From: Desulfuromonadaceae bacterium
GTDB taxonomy: Bacteria; Desulfobacterota; Desulfuromonadia; Desulfuromonadales; SZUA-401
Assembly (NCBI GenBank): GCA_003246035.1
Contig: QKBP01000069.1
Span: 1-25,285, forward strand
DNA: 25,285 nt
Direction: 5' to 3'
A model generated the notes under the pieces. The model searched no databases, had not been told where the DNA came from, and worked only from the letters and a program-made list of their open reading frames with translations. Both the position numbers and the translations under genes were made by a program. Numbering within the stretch: position 1 is the first letter of the stretch; every line of letters begins with the position of its first letter. Below, in pieces: positions 1-7,489 of this stretch.

Positions 1-507
1 ATCGTCTACGCCAAGAGCGTGCGGGTCGGCGGCGACAAGCTCGACGAGGCGCTGGTCCAGCACCTCAAGCGCAAGTACAACCTGCTGGTCGGTGAGCGCA
101 CCGCCGAGCAGATCAAGATCGAGGTCGGCAGCGCCTATCCCGGCGAGAACGACACGAACTCGACGATCGAGGTCAAGGGGCGCGACCTGGTGACCGGGAT
201 CCCCAAGACCCTCAATATAGACGCCTCCGAAGTGCGCGAGGCGCTGCAGGAGCCGGTCAACGCCATCGTCGAGGCGGTGCGCATCGCCCTCGAGCGGACC
301 CCGCCCGAACTGGCGGCCGACATTGTCGACAAGGGGATCGTGCTCGCGGGGGGCGGCGCCAAGCTGCGCAACCTCGACCGCATGCTCCGCGAGGAGACCG
401 GGCTGCCGGTGGTGATCGCCGAGGACCCGCTCTCCTGCGTGGTGCTCGGCAGCGGCAAGGTCCTCGACCATCTCGACCTGCTCAAGCGGGTGACGGTGAC
501 CTCCTAG
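1..507 (+). CDS. mreB: Rod-shape actin homologue MreB, 3' end only
   Basis: This is the C-terminal part of MreB, open at the left edge of the window; the reading frame runs from base 1 to a TAG at 505-507, giving 168 visible residues. MreB forms membrane-associated filaments that organise lateral-wall synthesis by the RodA/PBP2 machine. The visible part contains the late actin-fold nucleotide-binding stretch (LAGGGAKL) and the typical ending in which the DPL, VVLGSGKVL and LDLL segments follow each other. The missing N-terminal half would hold phosphate loop 1 and the amphipathic helix. The following genes are mreC, mreD, mrdA and rodA, the classical order, so the identification is secure. 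An intrinsic terminator lies between mreB and mreC. Confidence 0.95.
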   Translation: MVYAKSVRVGGDKLDEALVQHLKRKYNLLVGERTAEQIKIEVGSAYPGENDTNSTIEVKGRDLVTGIPKTLNIDASEVREALQEPVNAIVEAVRIALERTPPELAADIVDKGIVLAGGGAKLRNLDRMLREETGLPVVIAEDPLSCVVLGSGKVLDHLDLLKRVTVTS

Positions 508-534
508 GTCACCGCGACCCGGACTGTTTGACCG

Positions 535-560
535 AAGGGGGGCCTCGCGCCCTCCTTTTT
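535..560 (+). terminator. Intrinsic terminator between mreB and mreC
   Basis: A 9-bp stem (AAGGGGGGC at 535-543 with GCCCTCCTT at 549-557, one G-T wobble) closes a 5-nt loop and runs into five T residues at 556-560. It starts about 27 nt after the mreB stop. It suggests that mreB can be transcribed in excess over mreCD-mrdA-rodA. Read-through could still feed the downstream genes, because no clear separate promoter was found in the short remaining gap. Confidence 0.65.
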
Positions 561-597
561 GCTCTCTCTCGGGCGCCAGCCCTCGGACCCACGACGC

Positions 598-1416
598 ATG
601 CTCGGTTTCCGCGATAAACTCAAGACCCTGCTCTTCGCCATCTGCCTGATCCTGGCAGCGCTGTTCCTCTACTCGGCCTACCTGCGCCGCCAGGAGTCGA
701 CCAGCCTGTTCGAACGCGCCGTGCTGCGGGTGACCGCGCCGATGCAGAACGGCCTCGATTACGCCTGGGACGGGATGTACGGGATGTGGTCGCACTACCT
801 GTGGCTGGTCGACACCTCGCGCCAGAACGAGGAGATCCTCGCCGACAACCGGCGCCTGCAGGGGGAGCTGACCGCCATGGAGGAGCTGCGCCTGGCCAAC
901 CAGCGCCTGCGCCGGCTGCTCGATTTCGTCGAGGAGATGGAGTTGGAAGGGGTCGCCGCCGAGGTGATCGCCGAGGATGCCAGCAGCTGGTTCCGCACCG
1001 TGGTGATCGACAAGGGGAGCGAGGATGGCATCGCCGAGGGGATGCCGGTGGTGGTCCCGGAAGGGGTGGTCGGCCGGGTGATCCGGGTCGCCGCGGGGGA
1101 ATCCCGCGTGCTGTTGATTACCGACGCCTCCTCGGCCGCCGCCGCGCTGGTCCAGCGCACCCGGACCCGGGGGGTCTGCCGCGGCGAGGGGGACTCGCTC
1201 AACCTCGACTTTGCCCTGCGTCAGGCCGACATCCAGGTCGGCGACAAGGTCATCAGTTCGGGGATGGGCGGGGTCTTCCCGAAAGGCCTGGCGATCGGCG
1301 AGGTGACCGACGTGGAGCGCGGGGACTTCGGCCTGTTCCAGAACGTCAAGGTCCGCCCGGTCGCCGACTTCTCCCGCCTCGAGGAGGTCCTGGTGCTGCT
1401 CGGGGAGTCGACATGA
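598..1416 (+). CDS. mreC: Rod shape-determining protein MreC
   Basis: MreC is a bitopic inner-membrane protein of the elongasome that links cytoplasmic MreB to periplasmic PBP2. The 272-residue product starts with a short basic cytoplasmic tail and one transmembrane helix (about residues 10-30, LLFAICLILAALFLYSAYL). A coiled-coil stretch of about residues 70-110 follows (QNEEILADNRRLQGELTAME), then the beta-rich MreC core with GMPVVVPEGVVGRV and SSGMGGVFPKGLAIGEV. ATG 598 is preferred over an in-frame TTG at 559, because the TTG lies in the T-run of the upstream terminator. No strong ribosome binding site precedes 598, so the start is less sure than the gene. The stop overlaps the mreD start as ATGA, which predicts translational coupling. 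Confidence 0.93.
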   Translation: MLGFRDKLKTLLFAICLILAALFLYSAYLRRQESTSLFERAVLRVTAPMQNGLDYAWDGMYGMWSHYLWLVDTSRQNEEILADNRRLQGELTAMEELRLANQRLRRLLDFVEEMELEGVAAEVIAEDASSWFRTVVIDKGSEDGIAEGMPVVVPEGVVGRVIRVAAGESRVLLITDASSAAAALVQRTRTRGVCRGEGDSLNLDFALRQADIQVGDKVISSGMGGVFPKGLAIGEVTDVERGDFGLFQNVKVRPVADFSRLEEVLVLLGEST

Positions 1417-1949
1417 ACCGCCTGATGGTCTACTTCGGCTGCGGCCTGGTCTTTTTGCTGCTGCAGGCGACCGTGATCCCCTGGCTGCTGCCGTCCTATC
1501 TCAAGCCCGACCTGCTGCTGATCCTGCTCATCTACCTCGGCCTGAACGAGAACTTCCGCTCCGGGGCGCTGCTCGCCTACCTGCTCGGCTGCCTGCTCGA
1601 CGTCTTCGCCGGGCACTATTTCGGGCTCAACGGTTTCGTCTTCCTGGCGATCTTCTTCGCCACCCGTTTTGCCGTACGCTGGTTCAATACCGAGAGCTCG
1701 ATGCTGCTGGTGACCATGGTCTTCTGGGGGGCCCTGGCCGAAGGGGGGCTGGTGATGTTCGCCCTCGGGGTGTTCGCCGAGGCCGGCAACATCTGGAGCG
1801 TGGTGCTGATGTATCTCTTCCCCCGCGCCATCACGAGCTGCCTGGTCGCCGAGGGGCTGCTGCTGCTGCTCAACTACCTGCAGCGCCGACTCGGTCCGCG
1901 CTGGAACATCCCGGGACTCAACCGTCTGGACGACCGCTATGGATTTTAG
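1413..1949 (+). CDS. mreD: Rod shape-determining protein MreD
   Basis: MreD is a small integral inner-membrane protein of the elongasome. The 178-residue product is almost entirely hydrophobic, with about five predicted membrane helices beginning at VYFGCGLVFLLLQATVIPWL. It carries the family feature of a polar KPDLLLILLIYLGL segment between the first helices and a basic C-terminal tail. The ATG lies in the mreC stop (ATGA) and is preceded by GGGGAG, a good ribosome binding site. The 3' end overlaps the mrdA start by 11 nt. Length and position match the family; sequence conservation in MreD is low, so context carries much of the assignment. Confidence 0.92.
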   Translation: MNRLMVYFGCGLVFLLLQATVIPWLLPSYLKPDLLLILLIYLGLNENFRSGALLAYLLGCLLDVFAGHYFGLNGFVFLAIFFATRFAVRWFNTESSMLLVTMVFWGALAEGGLVMFALGVFAEAGNIWSVVLMYLFPRAITSCLVAEGLLLLLNYLQRRLGPRWNIPGLNRLDDRYGF

Positions 1950-3801
1950 GTCAGGCTGGTCGGGGGTCCCCGACCTTACGCGCAGATTCCTGCTGCTCTC
2001 GTTGATTGCCTCCGGGGTCTTCCTGCTGCTGGTGATGCGTCTCTGGTACCTGCAGATCATCCAGGGCGAAACCTACGTGCGCCTCTCGGAGAAGAACCGT
2101 TTCCGGTATCTCCCGGTCGCGGCGAGCCGGGGCCCGGTCTACGACCGCAACGGCGTGCTGCTGGTCGACAACCGCCCGGCGTTCGATGTCGCGGCGCTGC
2201 GCCAGGAGGTCGAGAACCCCGAGACCCTGGTGGCGTCCCTGTCGCAGCTGCTCGACGAGGACCCGCAGCTGCTCGAGGAGCGCTGGCAGGAGGGGCGCAA
2301 GCTCCCCGCCTACCGGCCGGTGATGCTCGACGGCGACGTCGGCCGCGAGAAGATGGAGCGGGTCCAGGAGCAGGCCGTGACGATCCCGGGGGTGATCGTC
2401 GAGGTCAAGCCGGCGCGGCTCTATCCCTTCGACAAGCTGGCCGCGCATCTCTTCGGGCACATGGGCGAGATCACCGAGGAGGAGCTGCAGAAGAACGCAT
2501 CGCTCGGCTACCGCGGCGGGGACTACATCGGCAAGTCGGGACTCGAACGACACCTCGAGGAGTTTTTGCGCGGCAGCGACGGCCAGCGGCTGCTCGAGGT
2601 CGACGTCAAGGGGAAGGACCTGCGCCAGGCGGTGCTGCGTGAGCCGCTCCCGGGGAACAAGGTCTTCCTGACCCTGCAGTACGAGCTGCAGAAGGCGGGG
2701 GAGGAGGCGTTCGGAGAACAGGCGGGGGCCGCGGTGGCCCTCGACGTGCGCACCGGCGAGATCCTCGCCATGGTCAGCCGCCCGGCGTTTTCGCCCGGGC
2801 TGTTCTCCCGGGGGATCCGCAACGACCAGTGGCTCGAGCTGCTCGACAACGAACGCCACCCGCTCCAGTACCGGGCGATTCGCGGCCAGTATCCGCCCGG
2901 TTCGACCTTCAAGATCATCAGCGCGCTGGCGGCCCTCAAGGCCGGGGTGGTCACCCCCGCGACCACGGTCAACTGCACCGGCAAGATCGCCATCGGCAAC
3001 CGCGAATTCCGCTGCTGGAAGAAGCGCGGCCACGGGGTTACCGACCTCAAGAAGGCGCTGCGCGAGAGCTGCGACGTCTGGTTTTACCAGGCGAGCCTCG
3101 CCCTCGGGATCGACCGGCTCTCCGAGATGGCCTTTGCCTTCGGGCTCGGGGCCCCGGTCGGTTTTCCGCTCGGGGACGACAAGGGGGGGCTGATCCCGAC
3201 CCGCGCCTGGAAGCGTCGCCAGTTCAACGATTCCTGGTACGACGGCGAGACGGTGATCGCCGCCATCGGCCAGGGCTACGTGCTGACCACGCCGCTGCAG
3301 CTGGCGGTGATGACCGCGGCGGTCGCCAACGGCGGGACGGTCTACCGTCCGCAGGTGGTCAGCCGGGTCGAGGACTGGGAAGGGAACGTGCTGCGCGAGC
3401 GCCAGGTCGACATCCTCAACCGTGTCGAGCTCCCCGAGCAGGTCTTCGCGCCGGTACGTGAGGGGCTCGAGGCGGTGGTCCACGAGCCGCACGGCACCGG
3501 GGCGCTGAGCCGGGTGCCGGGAGTCCGGGTCGCCGGCAAGACCGGCACCGCCCAGGTCATCCGCATGAAGGACGACGAGGAGGAGACCTCGGACGGCAGC
3601 AAGCCGTACAAGCACCGCGACCACGCCCTGTTCGTCGCCTATGCCCCGGCAGACAAGCCGGAGATCGCCGTGGCGGTGGTGGTGGAACACGGCGAGCACG
3701 GCAGCAGCGCCGCCGCGCCGGTAGCGCGGGCGATCCTGGCGGCCTACTTCGACACCCAGCAGGGCACAACCGAGCCGGGTGCGGTCGCCGAGGGGGATTG
3801 A
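1939..3801 (+). CDS. mrdA: Penicillin-binding protein 2 (elongasome transpeptidase)
   Basis: PBP2 is the class B transpeptidase that cross-links peptidoglycan during cell elongation, working with the glycosyltransferase RodA. The 620-residue protein has a short cytoplasmic tail, one membrane helix (about residues 14-36), a dimerisation domain opening with RGPVYDRNGVLL, and a C-terminal transpeptidase domain. All three active-site motifs are present: the acylated serine in STFK (S322-K325), the SxN-equivalent SCD (S377, the SxD form usual in PBP2), and KTGT starting at K534. Length is normal for the family. The ATG overlaps the end of mreD and has only a weak ribosome binding site, which fits coupled translation. 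rodA starts 4 nt after the stop. Confidence 0.96.
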   Translation: MDFRSGWSGVPDLTRRFLLLSLIASGVFLLLVMRLWYLQIIQGETYVRLSEKNRFRYLPVAASRGPVYDRNGVLLVDNRPAFDVAALRQEVENPETLVASLSQLLDEDPQLLEERWQEGRKLPAYRPVMLDGDVGREKMERVQEQAVTIPGVIVEVKPARLYPFDKLAAHLFGHMGEITEEELQKNASLGYRGGDYIGKSGLERHLEEFLRGSDGQRLLEVDVKGKDLRQAVLREPLPGNKVFLTLQYELQKAGEEAFGEQAGAAVALDVRTGEILAMVSRPAFSPGLFSRGIRNDQWLELLDNERHPLQYRAIRGQYPPGSTFKIISALAALKAGVVTPATTVNCTGKIAIGNREFRCWKKRGHGVTDLKKALRESCDVWFYQASLALGIDRLSEMAFAFGLGAPVGFPLGDDKGGLIPTRAWKRRQFNDSWYDGETVIAAIGQGYVLTTPLQLAVMTAAVANGGTVYRPQVVSRVEDWEGNVLRERQVDILNRVELPEQVFAPVREGLEAVVHEPHGTGALSRVPGVRVAGKTGTAQVIRMKDDEEETSDGSKPYKHRDHALFVAYAPADKPEIAVAVVVEHGEHGSSAAAPVARAILAAYFDTQQGTTEPGAVAEGD

Positions 3802-3805
3802 CGGG

Positions 3806-4900
3806 ATGTTCGATCGACGCCTACTGACCAACTTCGACTGGGTGCTGGTGCTGACCGTCTGCACGCTGGCGGCCATCGGCATGACCAACCTCTACAGCGC
3901 GACCTCCAACTGGGACGCCGGAACCCCGGTCTATCTCAAGCAGATGGCCTGGTTCGGAGTCGGCCTGGCGCTGATGATGATCGTCTGCCTGTTCGACTAC
4001 CGCCACCTCGAGTACTTCGCCTGGCCCCTCTACCTCTTCGGCCTCGCCCTGCTGCTCTTCGTCGCGGTGGCCGGCAAGACCTCGATGGGTGCGACCCGCT
4101 GGATCCACCTCGGGTTCTTCAACCTCCAACCGAGCGAGGTGATGAAGGTCGCCCTGATCATCATCCTGGCCCGCTACCTGACCCGTCGCGGGCATTTCCA
4201 CGGCCACTCCTTCCGCGAGCTGATCCCGCCCTTCGCCCTGATCGGCGTGCCGGTGCTGCTGATCATGATCCAGCCCGACCTCGGCACCGCCATGCTGCTG
4301 GTCTTCATCGCCGGGACGGTGCTGCTGTTCCTCGGCATCCAGCGCTCGACCCTGATCGGCCTGTCGATCCTCGGGGTGATCTGCGCCGTGGCCGGCTGGT
4401 ACCAGCTGCGCCCCTACCAGAAGGCGCGCATCCGGACCTTCCTCGACCCCGAACGCGACCCCCTGGGCGCCGGTTACCATATCATCCAGTCGAAGATCGC
4501 CGTCGGCAGCGGCGGCGTGTTCGGCAAGGGATTTATGGCCGGTACCCAGTCGCAGCTCAGTTTCCTCCCCGAACGGCATACCGACTTCGCCTTCTCGGTG
4601 TTCGCCGAGGAGTGGGGGTTTACCGGCGCCTTCGTGCTGCTGCTGATCTACCTGCTGCTGATCACCTGGGGGATCTACATCGCCCGGCGGGCCGGAGACC
4701 GCTTCGGCATGCTCCTGGCCGTCGGCGTGGTGGCGATGTGCTTCTGGCACATCGTCATCAACCTCGGCATGGTGATCGGGCTGCTGCCGGTGGTGGGGGT
4801 GCCGCTGCCGCTCTTCTCCTACGGGGGGACCAACATGGTCACGACCATGGTCGGGGTGGGGTTGTTGCTGAATGTCAGCATGCGCCGCTTCATGTTCTAG
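3806..4900 (+). CDS. rodA: SEDS peptidoglycan glycosyltransferase RodA
   Basis: RodA polymerises lipid II into glycan strands in the inner membrane in partnership with PBP2, encoded just upstream. The 364-residue protein has about ten membrane helices. The conserved SEDS signature LPERHTDFAFSVFAEEWG is present, with D260 at the place of the essential aspartate (D262 in E. coli RodA), and the C-terminal GVPLPLFSYGGTNM motif is intact. ATG 3806 was chosen over an in-frame GTG at 3779 because it follows the mrdA stop by 4 nt and has a GGGGG ribosome binding site; the GTG would give a non-conserved extension inside mrdA. No T-tract terminator follows. A hairpin without T-run lies at 4904-4926 and leads into a repeat. 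Confidence 0.96.
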   Translation: MFDRRLLTNFDWVLVLTVCTLAAIGMTNLYSATSNWDAGTPVYLKQMAWFGVGLALMMIVCLFDYRHLEYFAWPLYLFGLALLLFVAVAGKTSMGATRWIHLGFFNLQPSEVMKVALIIILARYLTRRGHFHGHSFRELIPPFALIGVPVLLIMIQPDLGTAMLLVFIAGTVLLFLGIQRSTLIGLSILGVICAVAGWYQLRPYQKARIRTFLDPERDPLGAGYHIIQSKIAVGSGGVFGKGFMAGTQSQLSFLPERHTDFAFSVFAEEWGFTGAFVLLLIYLLLITWGIYIARRAGDRFGMLLAVGVVAMCFWHIVINLGMVIGLLPVVGVPLPLFSYGGTNMVTTMVGVGLLLNVSMRRFMF

Positions 4901-4914
4901 ATAAGGCGGCCCCA

Positions 4915-5022
4915 AAGGGCCCGCCTGCGGCGTTGTCCTCGGGCTCGTCGCTGCGACGTAGCTGCCGCTACGCCTCACTCCTTCCCCTGCGTCCGCCTTG
5001 CATGCGAACCCTTTTGAACCGC
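4915..5022 (+). repeat. Intergenic direct repeat, copy 1
   Basis: First of two directly repeated units lying between rodA and the next gene. Aligned without gaps to 5079-5186 (offset 164), 93 of 108 positions are identical (about 86%, counted by eye), including the first 27 bases without change. Its centre forms a perfect 6-bp hairpin, CGTAGC (4957-4962), loop TGCC, GCTACG (4967-4972). The unit start also pairs with upstream sequence (AGGCGG 4904-4909 with CCGCCT 4921-4926). One forward frame is open through the unit, but no start codon with ribosome binding site serves it, so it is probably not a gene. No transposase is nearby. Confidence 0.8.
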
Positions 5023-5078
5023 CACCTGCGCCTTCGGGGGTATGCGGAGAGCAGAGCTTCGAAAGCGTGACGAGCACG

Positions 5079-5186
5079 AAGGGCCCGCCTGCGGCGTTGT
5101 CCTCGTCCTCGTCGCTGCGGCGTCGCTGCCGTTACGCCTCGTTCCTCATCCTGCGTCCGCTTTTCATCCGAACACTTTTGAGCCGC
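5079..5186 (+). repeat. Intergenic direct repeat, copy 2
   Basis: Second copy of the unit at 4915-5022, same orientation, separated from it by 56 bp of non-repeated sequence. The central hairpin region keeps outer pairs CGT/ACG but its inner pairs have changed, so pairing is only partly preserved. The remaining 154 bp to the next start codon (5187-5340) hold no recognisable gene, terminator or strong promoter. A ribosome binding site GAGGAGG lies just before ATG 5341. Confidence 0.8.
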
Positions 5187-5340
5187 TCCCTGGCCGCTGC
5201 AGAGGTGCGTAGGGGGACGAATCTCGGGCCATCCGTACGCCACGGGGCTGACGGCAGAATCGGTTCCGGAATAGGGGGCGCGGTTACCCTCGGCGCGAGA
5301 ATCTGTTACGCTTGTATCCTCTGCATGGCGAGGAGGTCAT

Positions 5341-6351
5341 ATGGTCGAGGCACGCTTCTGGACAGCCGAAGAGGGGGAGGTGGTCAACTGCAGGTTATGC
5401 CGCTTCCACTGCCGGATCGTACCGGGGCGACGCGGGCTCTGCGGGGTGCGCGAGAACCGCTCCGGGGTGCTCTATTCCCTGGTCTACGGCCGGAGTATCT
5501 CGGCGAACGTCGACCCGATCGAGAAGAAGCCGCTCTACCACCTGCTCCCCGGCTCGCTGAGCTTCTCGATCGCCACGGTCGGCTGCAACTTCCGCTGTCT
5601 CCATTGCCAGAACTACCAGATCTCCCAGTGGCCCCACGAGCACTCAAGCATCCCTGGCGACGAGCTGCCTCCCGACGAGGTGGTTCGCCAGGCCCTCGCG
5701 AGAGGCTGTCGTTCGATCGCCTACACCTACACCGAGCCGACGATCTATCTCGAGTACGCCTACGACACCGCGGTGTTGGCTCATAAGGCGGGGCTCAAGA
5801 ACGTCTTCGTCACCAACGGCTACACCACCACCGAGGCGCTCGAGGCGATCGCCCCCTACCTCGACGCCGCCAACGTCGACCTCAAGGGGTTCAGCGACGA
5901 CTTCTACCGCAAGGTGACCGGGGCCCGCCTCGACGGGGTGCTCGCGACCCTGCGCGACTACCGGCGGCTCGGCATCTGGCTGGAGGTGACGACCCTGCTC
6001 ATACCCGGGTACAATGACGACCCCGACGAACTGCGCCGCCTGGCCGCGTTCATCCATGACGAACTGGGGGCCCAGACCCCCTGGCACGTGACCGGGTACT
6101 ACCCCGCGTACCGCATGGATGCCCCGCCGACCCCGGCCGAGACCCTGCAACGGGCGAGTCGGATCGGATACGAGGCCGGTCTGCAGCAGATCTACCAGGG
6201 GAATCGCCCCGGCAGCGGGGGAGACGACACGCTCTGTCCCGGTTGTGGCGCCACGGTGATCGCGCGGAGCGGATTCAGCGTGCGGTCGAATGTGCTGGAT
6301 GAGGGACATTGCCCGGAGTGCCGCCAGGAGATTCCCGGGGTCTGGAATTAA
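5341..6351 (+). CDS. amrS: AmmeMemoRadiSam-type radical SAM protein
   Basis: This 336-residue protein matches the radical SAM member of the AmmeMemoRadiSam group, related to pyruvate formate-lyase activating enzymes; its substrate is not established. The [4Fe-4S]/SAM motif CxxxCxxC is C82, C86, C89 (GCNFRCLHCQN). An N-terminal cysteine group precedes it (CRLCRFHC, then CGVREN about eight residues on) and a C-terminal zinc-ribbon-like pair follows (CPGCG near residue 300 and CPEC near 327). Mid-protein motifs TYTEPTIYLEYAYD and NVDLKGF are typical of the family. GAGGAGG lies 7 nt before the ATG. The usual partners, Memo and AMMECR1, are absent from this window. It probably begins an operon with the MscS gene, 19 nt downstream. 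Confidence 0.88.
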   Translation: MVEARFWTAEEGEVVNCRLCRFHCRIVPGRRGLCGVRENRSGVLYSLVYGRSISANVDPIEKKPLYHLLPGSLSFSIATVGCNFRCLHCQNYQISQWPHEHSSIPGDELPPDEVVRQALARGCRSIAYTYTEPTIYLEYAYDTAVLAHKAGLKNVFVTNGYTTTEALEAIAPYLDAANVDLKGFSDDFYRKVTGARLDGVLATLRDYRRLGIWLEVTTLLIPGYNDDPDELRRLAAFIHDELGAQTPWHVTGYYPAYRMDAPPTPAETLQRASRIGYEAGLQQIYQGNRPGSGGDDTLCPGCGATVIARSGFSVRSNVLDEGHCPECRQEIPGVWN

Positions 6352-6370
6352 CCGTCAGGAGGGCTGAACC

Positions 6371-7192
6371 ATGGAGAGCTGGTTTTCAGAGTTGAACCGC
6401 GAGCTGCTGGCGGTGTGGAGTCTGCGGATCGTCTACGCGCTGGTGATTCTGTTCGTCGGGCGGCTGGTCGCCCGGGGGGTGTCGGGCCTGCTGGCGCGCC
6501 TGCTCGGCCGCACGGTCAGCGACGAGGCGCTGCTCGCCTTCGTGCGCAGCGTCAGCCACGCCCTGCTGCTGGTGGTGGTGTTCATCGCCGCCCTCGACCA
6601 GCTCGGGGTCGACACCACCTCGCTGGTGGCGGTGGTCGGCGCCGCCGGCCTGGCGGTCGGCCTGGCGCTCAAGGATTCGCTGCAGAACGTCGCCTCGGGG
6701 GTGATGCTGATCGTCAACCGTCCCTTCAAGGCCGGCGACTATGTCGAGGCGGCCGGGCAGGGGGGGACGGTCGAGAAGATCGGTCTCTTCACCACCCTGC
6801 TGCGGACCCCCGACAACTGCGAGCTGGTCGTCCCCAACAGCCAGATCACCGCCGACTGCATCCGTAACTTTTCGGCGCGCGAGACCCGCCGTCTCGACCT
6901 GGTGATCGGGATCAGCTACGAGGACGACATCGCCCGGGCCAAGCGGGTGGTTGCCGAGATCCTCACCGCCGATCCGCGCGTGCTCGAGGACCCCGCGCCG
7001 GTCATCGCGGTCGGCGCCCTCGGTGAGAGCAGCGTCGACCTGTTCGTGCGCCCCTGGGTCGCCTCCGCCGACTACTGGTCGGTCCGTTTTGACCTGCTCG
7101 AGCGGATCAAGCAGGCGTTCGACACGCACGACATCACCATCCCCTATCCGCAGCGGGTACTGCATACCGTCCCCGCCCAGGAGAGCGCATGA
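6371..7192 (+). CDS. Small-conductance mechanosensitive channel (MscS family)
   Basis: The 273-residue product is a minimal MscS-type channel that releases solutes across the inner membrane on hypo-osmotic shock. It has three membrane helices: about residues 15-42, 55-80 and the pore-lining TM3 (about 85-120), where the Gly/Ala-rich packing GAAGLAVGLAL is followed by LQNVASG. The beta domain follows with NRPFKAGDYVE and VPNSQI, and the cytoplasmic cage with IGISYEDD. Length is close to E. coli MscS (286). An AGGAGG ribosome binding site precedes the ATG. The stop overlaps the next gene's start (ATGA), pointing to coupled translation with the Smr-domain gene. Confidence 0.93.
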   Translation: MESWFSELNRELLAVWSLRIVYALVILFVGRLVARGVSGLLARLLGRTVSDEALLAFVRSVSHALLLVVVFIAALDQLGVDTTSLVAVVGAAGLAVGLALKDSLQNVASGVMLIVNRPFKAGDYVEAAGQGGTVEKIGLFTTLLRTPDNCELVVPNSQITADCIRNFSARETRRLDLVIGISYEDDIARAKRVVAEILTADPRVLEDPAPVIAVGALGESSVDLFVRPWVASADYWSVRFDLLERIKQAFDTHDITIPYPQRVLHTVPAQESA

Positions 7193-7479
7193 CATTTGAC
7201 GGCAAGCTCCCTGAGTGGAGCATCGAGCTGCCGATCGACGGTACGCTCGACCTCCACGCCTTCCAGCCCCGCGACCTCGGGACCCTGATCCCCGATTACA
7301 TCGCCGAGTGCCATGCCCGCGGGATCTACGACGTGCGGATCATCCACGGCAAGGGGCAGGGGGTCCTGCAGCGTTCGGTCCACGTGCTGCTCGAGCGTAT
7401 CCCCGAAGTGGCCGAGTTCCAGCTTGCCGACGAGCTGCGCGGTGGCTGGGGGGCGACCCTGGTGCGCCTCAAGCCCTGA
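7189..7479 (+). CDS. Stand-alone Smr-domain protein
   Basis: This 96-residue protein is almost exactly one Smr domain, the C-terminal nuclease-like domain of MutS2, here on its own. The three family motifs are present: LDLH (D21-L22-H23), HGKGQG (H53-G56) and GGWGAT (G85-T90). Smr domains nick DNA or cleave RNA in characterised proteins (for example MutS2/SmrB and collided-ribosome rescue); activity here is inferred only. The ATG overlaps the mscS stop and has an AGGAGAG ribosome binding site. The next gene follows after 10 nt, so the protein is probably made together with the channel and the iron-sulfur protein. Confidence 0.88.
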   Translation: MTFDGKLPEWSIELPIDGTLDLHAFQPRDLGTLIPDYIAECHARGIYDVRIIHGKGQGVLQRSVHVLLERIPEVAEFQLADELRGGWGATLVRLKP

Positions 7480-7489
7480 CGGAGTTCCC

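Noticed and set aside
1951..3888. 645-codon minus-strand ORF opposite mrdA
   Set aside because: Antisense to PBP2 with complete active-site motifs; repetitive Arg/Asp/Val/Leu composition.
4904..4926. Hairpin just after rodA as an intrinsic terminator
   Set aside because: The stem has an internal C-C mismatch and no T-run follows; it partly consists of the repeat start.
4998..5786. Plus-strand ORF running from the repeat into the radical SAM gene in another frame
   Set aside because: Its second half overlaps the amrS gene out of frame and no start signal was found; the open frame in the repeats alone does not support a gene.
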